In this document: piece after piece, positions 1 to 6,297 of the stretch
Numbering within the stretch: the stretch's first letter is position 1
Layout: every line of letters begins with the position of its first letter
Origin: Actinomycetes bacterium
GTDB lineage: Bacteria > Actinomycetota > Actinomycetes > Actinomycetales > Cellulomonadaceae
Length of the DNA: 11,653 nucleotides
Reading direction: 5' to 3'
NCBI GenBank assembly: GCA_023418375.1
Contig: JAEZZV010000253.1
Coordinates: forward strand, 1 to 11,653
Translations under genes and position numbers: made by a program
Notes under the pieces: model-generated
What the model was told of the DNA's origin: nothing
Database searches by the model: none
Seen by the model: the letters and a program-made list of their open reading frames with translations, nothing else

Positions 1-529
1 GCCGGGCCTCGAGCACCGTGCCGTCCCGCCCCGCCGCGCGCGCGGCCGCCGCGGTCTCCAGGCCGATCCACCCGCCGCCCACGACGACGACGCGCGGCCC
101 CTCGCCGAACGCCGCCAGCAGCCGGTCGGCGTCCTCCAGGCGGCGCAGGGAGCGCACGCCGGGCAGGTCCGCGCCGGGGACGGTCAGGTGACGCGGGCGG
201 GCGCCGGTCGCGAGGACGACGACCTCGTACGGCAGGTGCGTGCCGTCGTCGAGCACCACCTCCCGCGCCGCGCGGTCCAGCGCGGTGGCCGCCACGCCCG
301 TGCGCAGGTCGACGCCGTGCTCGGCGTACCAGTCCGCCGGGCGCACGAACGCCTCGTCGCGCTGCTGGTTGCCCAGCAGGTAGCCCTTGGACAGCAGCGG
401 GCGCTCGTACGGAGCGTGCCGCTCGGCCCCGACGACCGTCACCGGTCCGTCGTAGCCCTCCTCGCGCAGGGTGGTCGCGACCGTCGCACCGGTCAGCCCG
501 GCGCCCACCACGACGACGCCGGCGCTCAC
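1..529 (-). CDS. FAD-dependent NAD(P) oxidoreductase, ferredoxin-reductase-like (3' end cut by window edge)
   Basis: About 176 N-terminal residues are visible; the rest lies beyond the left edge. Two dinucleotide-binding folds can be read. An N-terminal FAD site has VVVVGAGLTGA at residues 5-15. A second, NAD(P)-type site has VVVVGGGWIGLE near residue 150. Between them are PYERPLLSK near residue 40, typical of ferredoxin/rubredoxin/putidaredoxin reductases, and the LATGARPR motif. The family passes electrons from NAD(P)H through FAD to small iron-sulfur carriers in the cytoplasm; the partner here is unknown. The GTG start at 529 overlaps the folE stop codon by four bases (GTGA), which implies translational coupling and one transcript with folE. 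No own ribosome site is needed. The family is certain; the exact substrate, and whether a C-terminal reductase domain is present, cannot be seen. Confidence 0.9.
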   Translation of the reverse strand, partial: MSAGVVVVGAGLTGATVATTLREEGYDGPVTVVGAERHAPYERPLLSKGYLLGNQQRDEAFVRPADWYAEHGVDLRTGVAATALDRAAREVVLDDGTHLPYEVVVLATGARPRHLTVPGADLPGVRSLRRLEDADRLLAAFGEGPRVVVVGGGWIGLETAAAARAAGRDGTVLEAR

Positions 530-1164
530 GCGCCCAGCTCCGGCTCCAGGGGCCGGCGAGCCCCGGCGAGACCGAGCAGCTCGGCCCGCGCGTCGGGCTT
601 ACGGAGGGCGCCGTGGAAGGCGGCGGTGAGCGTGCTCGACCGGGGCGTGCGGACCCCGCGCAGGCTCATGCACTGATGCTGCGCCTCGACGACGACGCCG
701 ACGCCGCGCGGCGCGAGCTCGCGGTCGAGCCAGTCGGCGACCTCCTGCGTGAGCCGCTCCTGAACCTGGGGCCGTCGGGCGTGCAGCTCGACGAGCCGCG
801 CCAGCTTGGACAGGCCGAGGATCCGGTCACCGGGCAGGTAGGCGACGTGTGCGACGCCGACGAACGGGAGCAGGTGGTGCTCGCAGATCGAGTGGACCGG
901 CAGGTCACGGGCGAGGACCAGCTCGCGGTAGCCGCCGTCGTTCGGGAAGGTCGTGAGGTCGAAGGCGCGCGGGGTGAGCATCTCCGACCACGCCGCCGCC
1001 ATCCGACGCGGGCTCGCGGCCATGCCGGGCGAGTCGAGGGGGACGCCGAGCGCGCCGAGGAAGGCCCGTGCGGCGCGCGTCGCGGCCTCGAGGTCGGGCT
1101 CGGGGTTGTCGGGCACCACCCGGAGCGGCGCCTGCGGCGGCGGGGTGACGGAGAGGGAGGTCAT
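526..1164 (-). CDS. folE: GTP cyclohydrolase I (GCYH-IA)
   Basis: This enzyme converts GTP to 7,8-dihydroneopterin triphosphate, the first step of folate synthesis and also the entry to other pterin and deazaguanine routes. At 212 residues it has the usual bacterial length. Signature motifs are in order: SICEHHLLPF (residues 92-101), GLSKLARLVE (117-126), RPQVQERLT (131-139) and QHQCMSLRGV (162-171). The expected zinc ligands are C94, H97 and C165, all present, so it should be active. The ATG at 1164 has an AAGGAG ribosome site (1170-1175) five bases upstream. The gene is first in a unit with the downstream oxidoreductase and divergent from a winged-helix regulator. Actinobacterial folE more often sits in a folate cluster with ftsH and folP, so this copy may be a separately regulated paralogue; that is inference. 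Confidence 0.95.
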   Translation of the reverse strand: MTSLSVTPPPQAPLRVVPDNPEPDLEAATRAARAFLGALGVPLDSPGMAASPRRMAAAWSEMLTPRAFDLTTFPNDGGYRELVLARDLPVHSICEHHLLPFVGVAHVAYLPGDRILGLSKLARLVELHARRPQVQERLTQEVADWLDRELAPRGVGVVVEAQHQCMSLRGVRTPRSSTLTAAFHGALRKPDARAELLGLAGARRPLEPELGA

Positions 1165-1174
1165 TGCGGCTCCT

Positions 1175-1202
1175 TCTAACGGTGAAGAATCTAGACGTTA
1201 GA
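1175..1202. promoter_or_regulatory. Candidate operator: inverted repeat over the folE promoter
   Basis: Arms TCTAACG (1175-1181) and CGTTAGA (1196-1202) are perfect inverted 7-mers, 21 bp apart centre to centre, two helical turns. The right arm overlaps the folE -10 box and the left arm touches the folE ribosome site. A smaller nested pair, ATCTA (1189-1193) and TAGAT (1199-1203), uses the same DNA. This stretch is AT-richer than its surroundings. The divergent regulator is the obvious candidate to bind here; that is inference. Confidence 0.5.
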
Positions 1203-1220
1203 TCTGAGCCGCGGTAGCGT
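1192..1220 (+). promoter_or_regulatory. Promoter of the divergent regulator
   Basis: TAGACG (1192-1197) and TAGCGT (1215-1220) are 17 bases apart on the plus strand. The -35 box overlaps the folE -10 box and the -10 box overlaps the folE -35 box, so RNA polymerase could occupy only one of the two promoters at a time. Transcription would start near 1227, a short way before the GTG at 1245. Confidence 0.45.
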
Positions 1221-1223
1221 CAA
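1195..1223 (-). promoter_or_regulatory. folE promoter (sigma-70 type)
   Basis: Read on the minus strand, TTGACG (1223-1218) and TAACGT (1200-1195) are separated by exactly 17 bases. Both fit actinobacterial consensus (TTGAC-, TANNNT). The start of transcription would fall near 1188, giving a leader of about 24 bases that contains the AAGGAG site. Confidence 0.6.
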
Positions 1224-1244
1224 GACCTCCGGGAGGTGGGAGCA

Positions 1245-1949
1245 GTGGCCGAGCAGTCCGACGACGACCTCGCCCGGCGCGTCCGCGGCGTGGGCGCGCT
1301 GGCCGATCCCGCACGCCTGGAGCTGTACCGCCTGGTCGCGGCGGCCGACGATGCCGTCGGTCGCGAGCAGGCCGCGACCGCGCTCGGCCTGCCCCTGCAC
1401 CAGGTGCGCTTCCATCTCGATCGCCTCGTCGCCGACGGCCTTCTCGACGTGGAGTACCGGCGCCTGACCGGGCGCAGCGGCCCGGGCGCCGGCCGGCCCG
1501 CCAAGCTCTACCGGCGCGCCGCGCGCGACGTCGTCGTGAGCCTGCCCGAGCGTCGCTACGACCTCGCCGGGCGACTGATGGCGGAGGCGATCGACGCGGC
1601 CACGACGACGGGGGTCCCGGTCGACGAGGCCCTCGGGGCGGCGGCCACGGCGCACGGCCGGAGGTTGGCCACCCGCGCGTCGGTCGCCCAGGTGCTCGAG
1701 GCGTTGGCCGCCGAGGGGTACGAGCCCCGCGCGTCGGGCCGGGAGGTCGTGCTGGCCAACTGCCCGTTCCACGCGCTCATGCGCGAGCACACCTCCCTGG
1801 TCTGCGGCATGAACCTCGCCCTCCTGTCGGGCTTCGGTGAGGCGCTCGGCTGCACCGCGCGGCTCGACCCGGGCCCCGGCCGCTGCTGCGTGGTCCTCAC
1901 GGTCCCGGACGACGGGCGGGCCCCCGCGGCGGACGGCGGCGCGCGCTGA
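1245..1949 (+). CDS. Winged-helix transcriptional regulator (ArsR/SufR-like, COG2345 type) with cysteine-rich C-terminus
   Basis: This 234-residue protein has an N-terminal winged helix (about residues 17-95: DPARLELYRL, a recognition helix around LPLHQVRFHLDRLVADGLL, and the wing ending GRPAKLYR). Its C-terminal sensor part carries C173, C187, C203, C214 and C215, spaced C-x13-C-x15-C-x10-CC, within the NCPFHALMREHTSLVCGMN region. This layout resembles SufR-like regulators that hold an Fe-S cluster on C-terminal cysteines; cluster binding here is inference. I chose GTG 1245 over the in-frame GTG 1236 because GGAGG (1232-1236) lies eight bases before 1245, while 1236 has no good site. The gene is divergent from folE, with interlocked promoters and a palindrome between them, so it probably represses folE and itself. 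The effector is unknown. Confidence 0.85.
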   Translation: MAEQSDDDLARRVRGVGALADPARLELYRLVAAADDAVGREQAATALGLPLHQVRFHLDRLVADGLLDVEYRRLTGRSGPGAGRPAKLYRRAARDVVVSLPERRYDLAGRLMAEAIDAATTTGVPVDEALGAAATAHGRRLATRASVAQVLEALAAEGYEPRASGREVVLANCPFHALMREHTSLVCGMNLALLSGFGEALGCTARLDPGPGRCCVVLTVPDDGRAPAADGGAR

Positions 1950-1969
1950 GCGGACCGCACGGAGTTCGG

Positions 1970-1982
1970 CAGACTGTCCCGG
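1970..1982 (+). promoter_or_regulatory. Possible promoter for leaderless translation of the LLM gene
   Basis: CAGACT (1970-1975) lies six bases before the GTG at 1982. This matches the -10-to-start spacing of leaderless actinobacterial genes and closely resembles the TAGACT-to-GTG layout at 7346-7334. There is no good ribosome site at normal distance (the nearest GGAG is about 18 bases away). The first base departs from TANNNT and no clear -35 box is seen. Read-through from the regulator gene is the alternative. Confidence 0.3.
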
Positions 1983-2941
1983 TGGACCTGCGCATCTTCA
2001 CCGAGCCCCAGCAGGGGGCGACGTACGACGACCTCCTCGCCGTCGCCCAGGCGACCGAGCGGCTCGGCTTCGACGGCTTCTTCCGCTCCGACCACTACCT
2101 GTCGATGAGCCGGCCGGGCCTGCCCGGCTCGACCGACGCCTGGACGACGCTGGCCGGGCTCGCGCGCGAGACGTCGCAGATCCGGCTGGGCACGCTGGTG
2201 TCGTCGGTGACCTTCCGGCACCCGGGGATCCTGGCGGTCCAGGTCGCGGGCGTCGACCAGATGTCGGGAGGCCGGGTCGAGCTCGGGCTCGGCGCGGGCT
2301 GGTTCGCGCGCGAGCACGAGGCCTACGGCATCCCGTTCCCGGCCAAGCGCTTCGACATCCTCGTCGAGCAGCTCGAGCTGGTCACCGGCCTGTGGCAGAC
2401 GCCGGTCGGCGAGACCTTCACCTATGCCGGCGCGCACCACGCCGTCACCGAGTCCCCGGCGCTGCCCAAGCCGGTCCAGACGGCCGCGGTGCGCGACGGC
2501 GTCCGCGTGCCCGGGGCGACGTCGGTGCCGATCGTCGTGGGCGGCAACGGCCCGACCCGGACGCCTGCGCTCGCCGCCCGGTTCGCGACGGAGTTCAACG
2601 TCCCGTTCCCGGAGATCGCGGAGGTCCCCGCGGCGTTCGGCCGCGTGCGCGAGGCGTGCGAGGCGATCGGCCGGCCCGCCGACGACCTCGTCTACTCCGT
2701 CGCACTCGTCCTGTGCGTCGGGGCCGACGAGGCCGAGGTCGCCCGCCGCGCGGCCGCCATCGGTCGTGACCCCGCGGAGCTGCGGGAGCACGGGGTCGCC
2801 GGCACCGTCACCGAGGCCGTCGACCGGCTCGGCGCGTTGCGGGAGGCCGGGGCCCAGCGGGTGTACCTGCAGACGCTCGACCTGCACGACCTGGACCACC
2901 TGGAGCTCGTGGCCGCGGAGGTCGCCCCCCGGGTGGGCTGA
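1982..2941 (+). CDS. LLM-class (luciferase-like) F420-dependent oxidoreductase
   Basis: This 319-residue protein is of the bacterial luciferase-like TIM-barrel superfamily, in the branch of actinobacterial enzymes that use reduced coenzyme F420 (or FMN). It starts with the beta strand MDLRIFTEPQQG, followed by LAVAQATERLGFDGFFRSDHY. The core has IRLGTLVSSVTFRHPGILAVQV and the hallmark DQMSGGRVELGLGAGWF, then PIVVGGNGPTRTPALAARFATEFN in the second half. Length is normal and the reading frame intact. The cofactor choice and substrate cannot be told from sequence. It lies 32 bases after the regulator on the same strand, so some co-transcription is possible, but no functional link to folE is evident. 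It ends convergently with the DUF4190-type gene, six bases between the stops. Confidence 0.88.
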   Translation: MDLRIFTEPQQGATYDDLLAVAQATERLGFDGFFRSDHYLSMSRPGLPGSTDAWTTLAGLARETSQIRLGTLVSSVTFRHPGILAVQVAGVDQMSGGRVELGLGAGWFAREHEAYGIPFPAKRFDILVEQLELVTGLWQTPVGETFTYAGAHHAVTESPALPKPVQTAAVRDGVRVPGATSVPIVVGGNGPTRTPALAARFATEFNVPFPEIAEVPAAFGRVREACEAIGRPADDLVYSVALVLCVGADEAEVARRAAAIGRDPAELREHGVAGTVTEAVDRLGALREAGAQRVYLQTLDLHDLDHLELVAAEVAPRVG

Positions 2942-2953
2942 CGCCCGTCAGCC
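2936..2953. terminator. Bidirectional terminator palindrome containing both convergent stop codons
   Basis: Perfect 8-bp arms GGCTGACG (2936-2943) and CGTCAGCC (2946-2953) with a 2-base centre. The plus-strand TGA (2939-2941) and the minus-strand TGA (2950-2948) lie at mirrored positions in the arms. There is no T-run, as is common for GC-rich actinobacterial terminators. Termination itself is inferred. Confidence 0.6.
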
Positions 2954-3427
2954 GGTCGTCGAGGCGCTCGTGGCGATGAAGGCGAACGGGATGACCAGGA
3001 AGAACAGCCCGATGAGCAGCCAGAAGGCGGCGCCGAGGTAGCCGGTGACGAGGCCGCCGATGGCGAGACCGTCGCCGCCCTCGCCGCGCTCGCGGATCTG
3101 CCTGCGGGCGATGTGCCCCGTGACCACCGCGGCGATCGAACCGAGGAACGGGATCACCACCAGGCCGACGATCCCCAGCACCAGCGAGGTCACGGCGAGC
3201 GTGTTGCTCGGCGGCGCGGCCGGGTACGGGTAGCCGCCCACCGCGTACCCCGGCGGCGGGTAGCCGGGAGGCGGGTAACCGGGCTGTGCGTAGGCCTGCT
3301 GCGGGTAACCGGGCTGTGCGTAGGCCTGCTGCGGGTAGCCCGGCTGGGGCTGCTCCGGCGCGGGGTAGCCGGGCTGCGCGGGGTCGGGCGTGGTCGCCCC
3401 GAACCCGGTCGCGTCGTGCTCGCTCAC
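2948..3427 (-). CDS. Small DUF4190-type membrane protein with proline/tyrosine-rich repeats
   Basis: This 159-residue protein has two parts. Residues 1-75 are low-complexity, rich in Pro, Gly, Tyr and Gln, with repeated QPGYPQQAYA and PPPGY units. Residues 75-159 resemble the DUF4190 family: two hydrophobic segments (LAVTSLVLGIVGLVVIPFLG and LGAAFWLLIGLFFLVIPFAF) joined by a charged, conserved-looking linker, GHIARRQIRERGEGGDGLA. The N-terminal part is probably cytoplasmic and flexible. Such proteins are common next to unrelated genes in actinobacteria and their role is unknown. The start is GTG 3427, with GAGGAG (3433-3438) five bases upstream. An ordinary single gene, divergent from the permease, with a shared 164-base gap. 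No catalytic motif is present. Confidence 0.85.
   Translation of the reverse strand: MSEHDATGFGATTPDPAQPGYPAPEQPQPGYPQQAYAQPGYPQQAYAQPGYPPPGYPPPGYAVGGYPYPAAPPSNTLAVTSLVLGIVGLVVIPFLGSIAAVVTGHIARRQIRERGEGGDGLAIGGLVTGYLGAAFWLLIGLFFLVIPFAFIATSASTTG
3271..3330 (-). repeat. Exact tandem duplication of a 30-bp coding unit
   Basis: Bases 3271-3300 and 3301-3330 are identical. Each encodes one ten-residue unit, AQPGYPQQAY, in the N-terminal part of the DUF4190-type protein. Partial, diverged copies flank them (GCGGGTAGCC at 3331-3340; GGCGGGTA forms at 3255-3275). Absence of even silent differences points to a recent slippage event. Confidence 0.95.
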
Positions 3428-3591
3428 TGTCGCTCCTCAGCGCCGCCGACGACCGTTCGTCGACACGCGCGAATCAGCATTCCATACGCCCGTCGGCGCG
3501 CCGGGCGCGCCGCTAATGTTCGTCCGGGTCGCGCGGCGACGTCCCCTCCAGCGTCCTCGGACGGCGGCCCCCGGACCGAGGGAGTCACGGC

Positions 3592-5004
3592 ATGAGCAGT
3601 ATCGGTTGGCGCGTCCACGGCGATGGGCGTCGGGTGACGCCGGGCGGCGTCGTCGCGCCCGACGAGCGGCTCACATGGCCGCGCACCGTCGGCATCGGCA
3701 TGCAGCACGTGGTCGCGATGTTCGGCGCCACGATCCTCGTGCCGGCGATCACGGGCTTCCCTGCCTCGACGACGCTGTTCTTCTCCGCCGTCGGCACCGT
3801 CACGTTCCTGCTCGTCACGGGCAACCGCCTGCCGAGCTACCTCGGCTCGTCCTTCGCGTTCATCGCGCCGGTCGGCGCGGCGATGGCCGACGGCGGCATG
3901 TCCGTCGCGCTCGGCGGCATCCTCGCGGCGGGCATCCTGCTCGCGGCCATCGGCCTGGTGGTCCACCTGTGGGGCGCGCGCTGGATCGACGCCGTGATGC
4001 CGCCGATCGTCACCGGCACGATCGTCGCGCTCATCGGCATCAACCTGGCCCCGGCCGCATGGGGCAGCGTCGAGAAGGCGCCGTGGACGGCGATCATCAC
4101 GATCGCCGCGATCGCCTTCATCACGGTCTTCTTCCGCGGGATGCTCGGCCGCCTGGCGATCCTCATGGGCGTCGTCGTCGGCTACGTCGCCGCGGTCCTC
4201 CAGGACCAGGTGGTCTTCGACGCGGTCGAGAAGGCCGACCTGATCGGGTTCCCCGACTTCACGACGCCGGAGTTCGACGCGAGCGTGCTCGGTCTGTTCC
4301 TGCCGGTCGTCTTCGTCCTCATCGCCGAGAACGTCGGCCACGTGAAGTCCGTCGCCGCGATGACCGGCAAGGACTACGACGCGCTGATGGGCCGCGCGCT
4401 CCTGTCGGACGGCATCGCGACGACCCTCGCGGGTGTCGGCGGCGGCTCGGGCACCACGACGTACGCCGAGAACATCGGCGTCATGGCCGCGACCAAGGTG
4501 TACTCGACCGCCGCGTACTGGGTCGCCGCCGCGACCGCGCTCGTGCTCTCGCTGTCGCCGAAGTTCGGCGCCCTCGTCGGCACGGTCCCCGCCGGTGTGC
4601 TCGGCGGTGCCGGCACCGTCCTGTACGGGATGATCTGCATCCTCGGCGCCCGGATCTGGGTCCAGAACCGCGTGAGCTTCGCCGACCCGGTCAACCTCAC
4701 GACCGCGGGCGTCGGCCTCATCATCGCGGCCGCGAACTTCCACTTCACCACCGACGGCGGGCTCACGTTCGAGGGCATCGCGATCGGCACGGCCGCCGTC
4801 CTGGTGATGTACCACGGCATGCGCGCGATCTCGAAGTGGCGCGGGACGCACTGGGAGGCCGCCACGCCGGCGTCCGTCCCCGGCGGCGTCGAGCTCGAGG
4901 AGCGTGCGGCGGCGAGCCGCGCCGCGGGCGACGCGAAGCCCGAGCCGGCGGTCGCCTCCGACAAGCCGGCTGAGCCGGCCGAGGAGGACCCGGTCACGAC
5001 CTGA
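3592..5004 (+). CDS. uraA: Uracil-xanthine permease, NCS2 family
   Basis: This 470-residue membrane transporter imports a nucleobase, most likely uracil, by proton symport. Family signatures are clear: GMQHVVAMFGATILVPAITG (residues 36-55), YLGSSFAFIAPVGA (83-96), AENVGHVKSVAAMTG (245-259) and GTTTYAENIGVMAATKVYS (287-305). The glutamates E246 and E293 match the two substrate-binding acidic residues of E. coli UraA. About 14 hydrophobic segments are expected. The last 45 residues are a hydrophilic Ala/Glu/Pro tail beyond the usual end. The ATG at 3592 follows GAGGGAG (3578-3584). No pyrimidine genes sit nearby, so substrate preference (uracil versus xanthine) rests on the motifs alone. A -10-like TAATGT at 3514-3519 could serve as promoter, but no good -35 is seen. 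A strong hairpin follows the gene. Confidence 0.92.
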   Translation: MSSIGWRVHGDGRRVTPGGVVAPDERLTWPRTVGIGMQHVVAMFGATILVPAITGFPASTTLFFSAVGTVTFLLVTGNRLPSYLGSSFAFIAPVGAAMADGGMSVALGGILAAGILLAAIGLVVHLWGARWIDAVMPPIVTGTIVALIGINLAPAAWGSVEKAPWTAIITIAAIAFITVFFRGMLGRLAILMGVVVGYVAAVLQDQVVFDAVEKADLIGFPDFTTPEFDASVLGLFLPVVFVLIAENVGHVKSVAAMTGKDYDALMGRALLSDGIATTLAGVGGGSGTTTYAENIGVMAATKVYSTAAYWVAAATALVLSLSPKFGALVGTVPAGVLGGAGTVLYGMICILGARIWVQNRVSFADPVNLTTAGVGLIIAAANFHFTTDGGLTFEGIAIGTAAVLVMYHGMRAISKWRGTHWEAATPASVPGGVELEERAAASRAAGDAKPEPAVASDKPAEPAEEDPVTT

Positions 5005-5014
5005 ACGACCCACA

Positions 5015-5052
5015 CCCGACGGCGGACGACGGCGACGTCGCCCGCCGTCGGG
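5015..5052 (+). terminator. Hairpin terminator after the NCS2 permease
   Basis: Perfect 11-bp arms CCCGACGGCGG (5015-5025) and CCGCCGTCGGG (5042-5052) begin ten bases after the permease stop. The 16-base loop holds its own small palindrome, GCGACGTCGC (5032-5041). No T-run follows. The remaining stretch to 5228 holds only the possible promoter of the next gene. Confidence 0.7.
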
Positions 5053-5186
5053 CCCGTGAGTTCCGTGCCCTCGTGGTGCGTCGGCGCGAGCGCCCGCCGC
5101 TGCACCGCGGGGGCACGGGTCTGTCCGGGCTCATCGACGGGGCACATCCACTCTCGAACGGAACCGACCGTCCCGAGTGGAGCGAA

Positions 5187-5192
5187 TAGCCT
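5187..5192 (+). promoter_or_regulatory. Possible -10 box of the lipoprotein gene
   Basis: TAGCCT fits TANNNT and lies 36 bases before the GTG start, in a locally AT-richer patch. The -35 region (CCGACC, 5164-5169, 17 bases upstream) is only a partial match. Confidence 0.3.
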
Positions 5193-5228
5193 GAATTCAC
5201 CCACGCGACAGACCACCGAGGACCCCCA

Positions 5229-6230
5229 GTGCGGACACTCACGATCACCGGCGCGGCCATCACAGCGACCCTCGCCCTGACCCTCAGCGCCTGCGGAGGC
5301 GGCGACGAGCCATCCGCCGCAGAGCCGACGAGGGGCGCAATCGAGGTCCTCGGAGGCGCGATCGAGGAAGAGAGCGAGATCGCCAGGCAGATGAGGGTTC
5401 AGGACCTCATCGCCGAGTGCATGGTGGAGGCGGGCTTCGAGTACACCCCCATCGAGTACACGATGCCGACCACCGACGAGGACCTGCCCGACTGGGGCAC
5501 GCTGACGTGGGCCGAGGAGTACGGCTACGGCGTGACGACGAACCCGTCGGGTGTCGATGCCGCCCAGGAGTCGGCGGATCCGAACGAGGAGTACGTCGCC
5601 TCGATGACCGACGCCGAGGCCGCGGCGTACTACACCGCTCTCTACGGCGATCAGACCGACGGGGGCGACGGCACCGAGGAAGAGGAGTACGACGGCGAGG
5701 TCGAGGCCATGACCGCCAGGTTCGCGGACGGGGGCTGCAACGGCTCGGCCTACAACGAGGTCAACAGGGAGTACCTCGGCGAGAACGGCGAGTGGATCGC
5801 GCTCAACGACGAGATCAGACGCGTCTTCGAGGAGATCACCGCAGCCCCGGAGGCCCTCGAGAAGCTCGGTGACTGGTCGGACTGCATGGCCGACGCCGGC
5901 TACCCGGGCTTCGCCAAGCTCGAAGACCCCCAGAGCCACATCTCCGAGCGGTACGACGCCATCCTCATGGACCAGAGCGCCTACGAGGCCCTCGACGAGA
6001 ACGCCACAGATGCGGACTTCGCAGCAATCGAGGCAGACAAGGAAGCGCGACTGTCGGACCTCAGAACCGAGGAGATCGCGACCGCGACGGCCGACTTCAC
6101 CTGCCGCGAGGACAGCGGCTACCTGGACGCCTACACCGAGGCGAGCATCCGCCTCCAGCAGGAGTTCTACGACGCCCACAAGGCCGAGCTCGAGGCCTAC
6201 GTCGAGTTCATGACCCAGAACGCCGGGTGA
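5229..6230 (+). CDS. Acidic secreted lipoprotein of unknown function
   Basis: This 333-residue protein has a lipoprotein signal peptide: a short charged start, a hydrophobic stretch (residues 5-18) and the lipobox LSAC, with C22 as the lipidated residue. A GGG-rich linker follows. The mature part is strongly acidic, with many Glu and Asp, and is probably mostly helical. Besides C22 there are four cysteines, C64, C170, C219 and C292. Two lie in similar contexts, ECMVEAGFEY (63-72) and DCMADAGYPG (218-227), which suggests two related sub-domains and two disulfides outside the cell. I recognise no enzyme motif. GTG 5229 has GAGGA (5218-5222) six bases upstream. Codon use departs from its neighbours, with AGG, AGA, GAA and ACA appearing more often, which hints at different ancestry. 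It probably stands alone as a transcript. Confidence 0.85.
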   Translation: MRTLTITGAAITATLALTLSACGGGDEPSAAEPTRGAIEVLGGAIEEESEIARQMRVQDLIAECMVEAGFEYTPIEYTMPTTDEDLPDWGTLTWAEEYGYGVTTNPSGVDAAQESADPNEEYVASMTDAEAAAYYTALYGDQTDGGDGTEEEEYDGEVEAMTARFADGGCNGSAYNEVNREYLGENGEWIALNDEIRRVFEEITAAPEALEKLGDWSDCMADAGYPGFAKLEDPQSHISERYDAILMDQSAYEALDENATDADFAAIEADKEARLSDLRTEEIATATADFTCREDSGYLDAYTEASIRLQQEFYDAHKAELEAYVEFMTQNAG

Positions 6231-6242
6231 CGCCCGCGGGCG
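6231..6242. terminator. Weak palindrome between convergent genes
   Basis: CGCCCGCGGGCG is a perfect 12-base palindrome directly after the lipoprotein stop codon and before the convergent LytR_C gene end at 6298. It has no spacer, so the stem would be short (4-bp stem, 4-base loop); a terminator role is tentative. Confidence 0.3.
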
Positions 6243-6297
6243 GGCTCCACTCGAGGCGAGCGCGGGACGTCGCGCGGGCGCGGGGCGAGAGGCGTGC

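Noticed and set aside
3271..3330. Possible CRISPR-like repeats
   Set aside because: The two 30-bp copies are directly adjacent with no spacer and encode in-frame decapeptides.
3495..3511. Two GGCGCGCC palindromes one base apart
   Set aside because: Alternating GC 8-mers are expected by chance in DNA of this composition and do not align with promoter elements.
3541..3563. PyrR-binding-loop candidate (CCTCCAGCG) before the permease
   Set aside because: It lacks the GAGG part of the PyrR anti-antiterminator consensus and the required stem context.
3424..5013. Minus-strand open frame opposite the permease
   Set aside because: Antisense to the NCS2 permease, whose motifs are unmistakable; the product is arginine/aspartate-rich.
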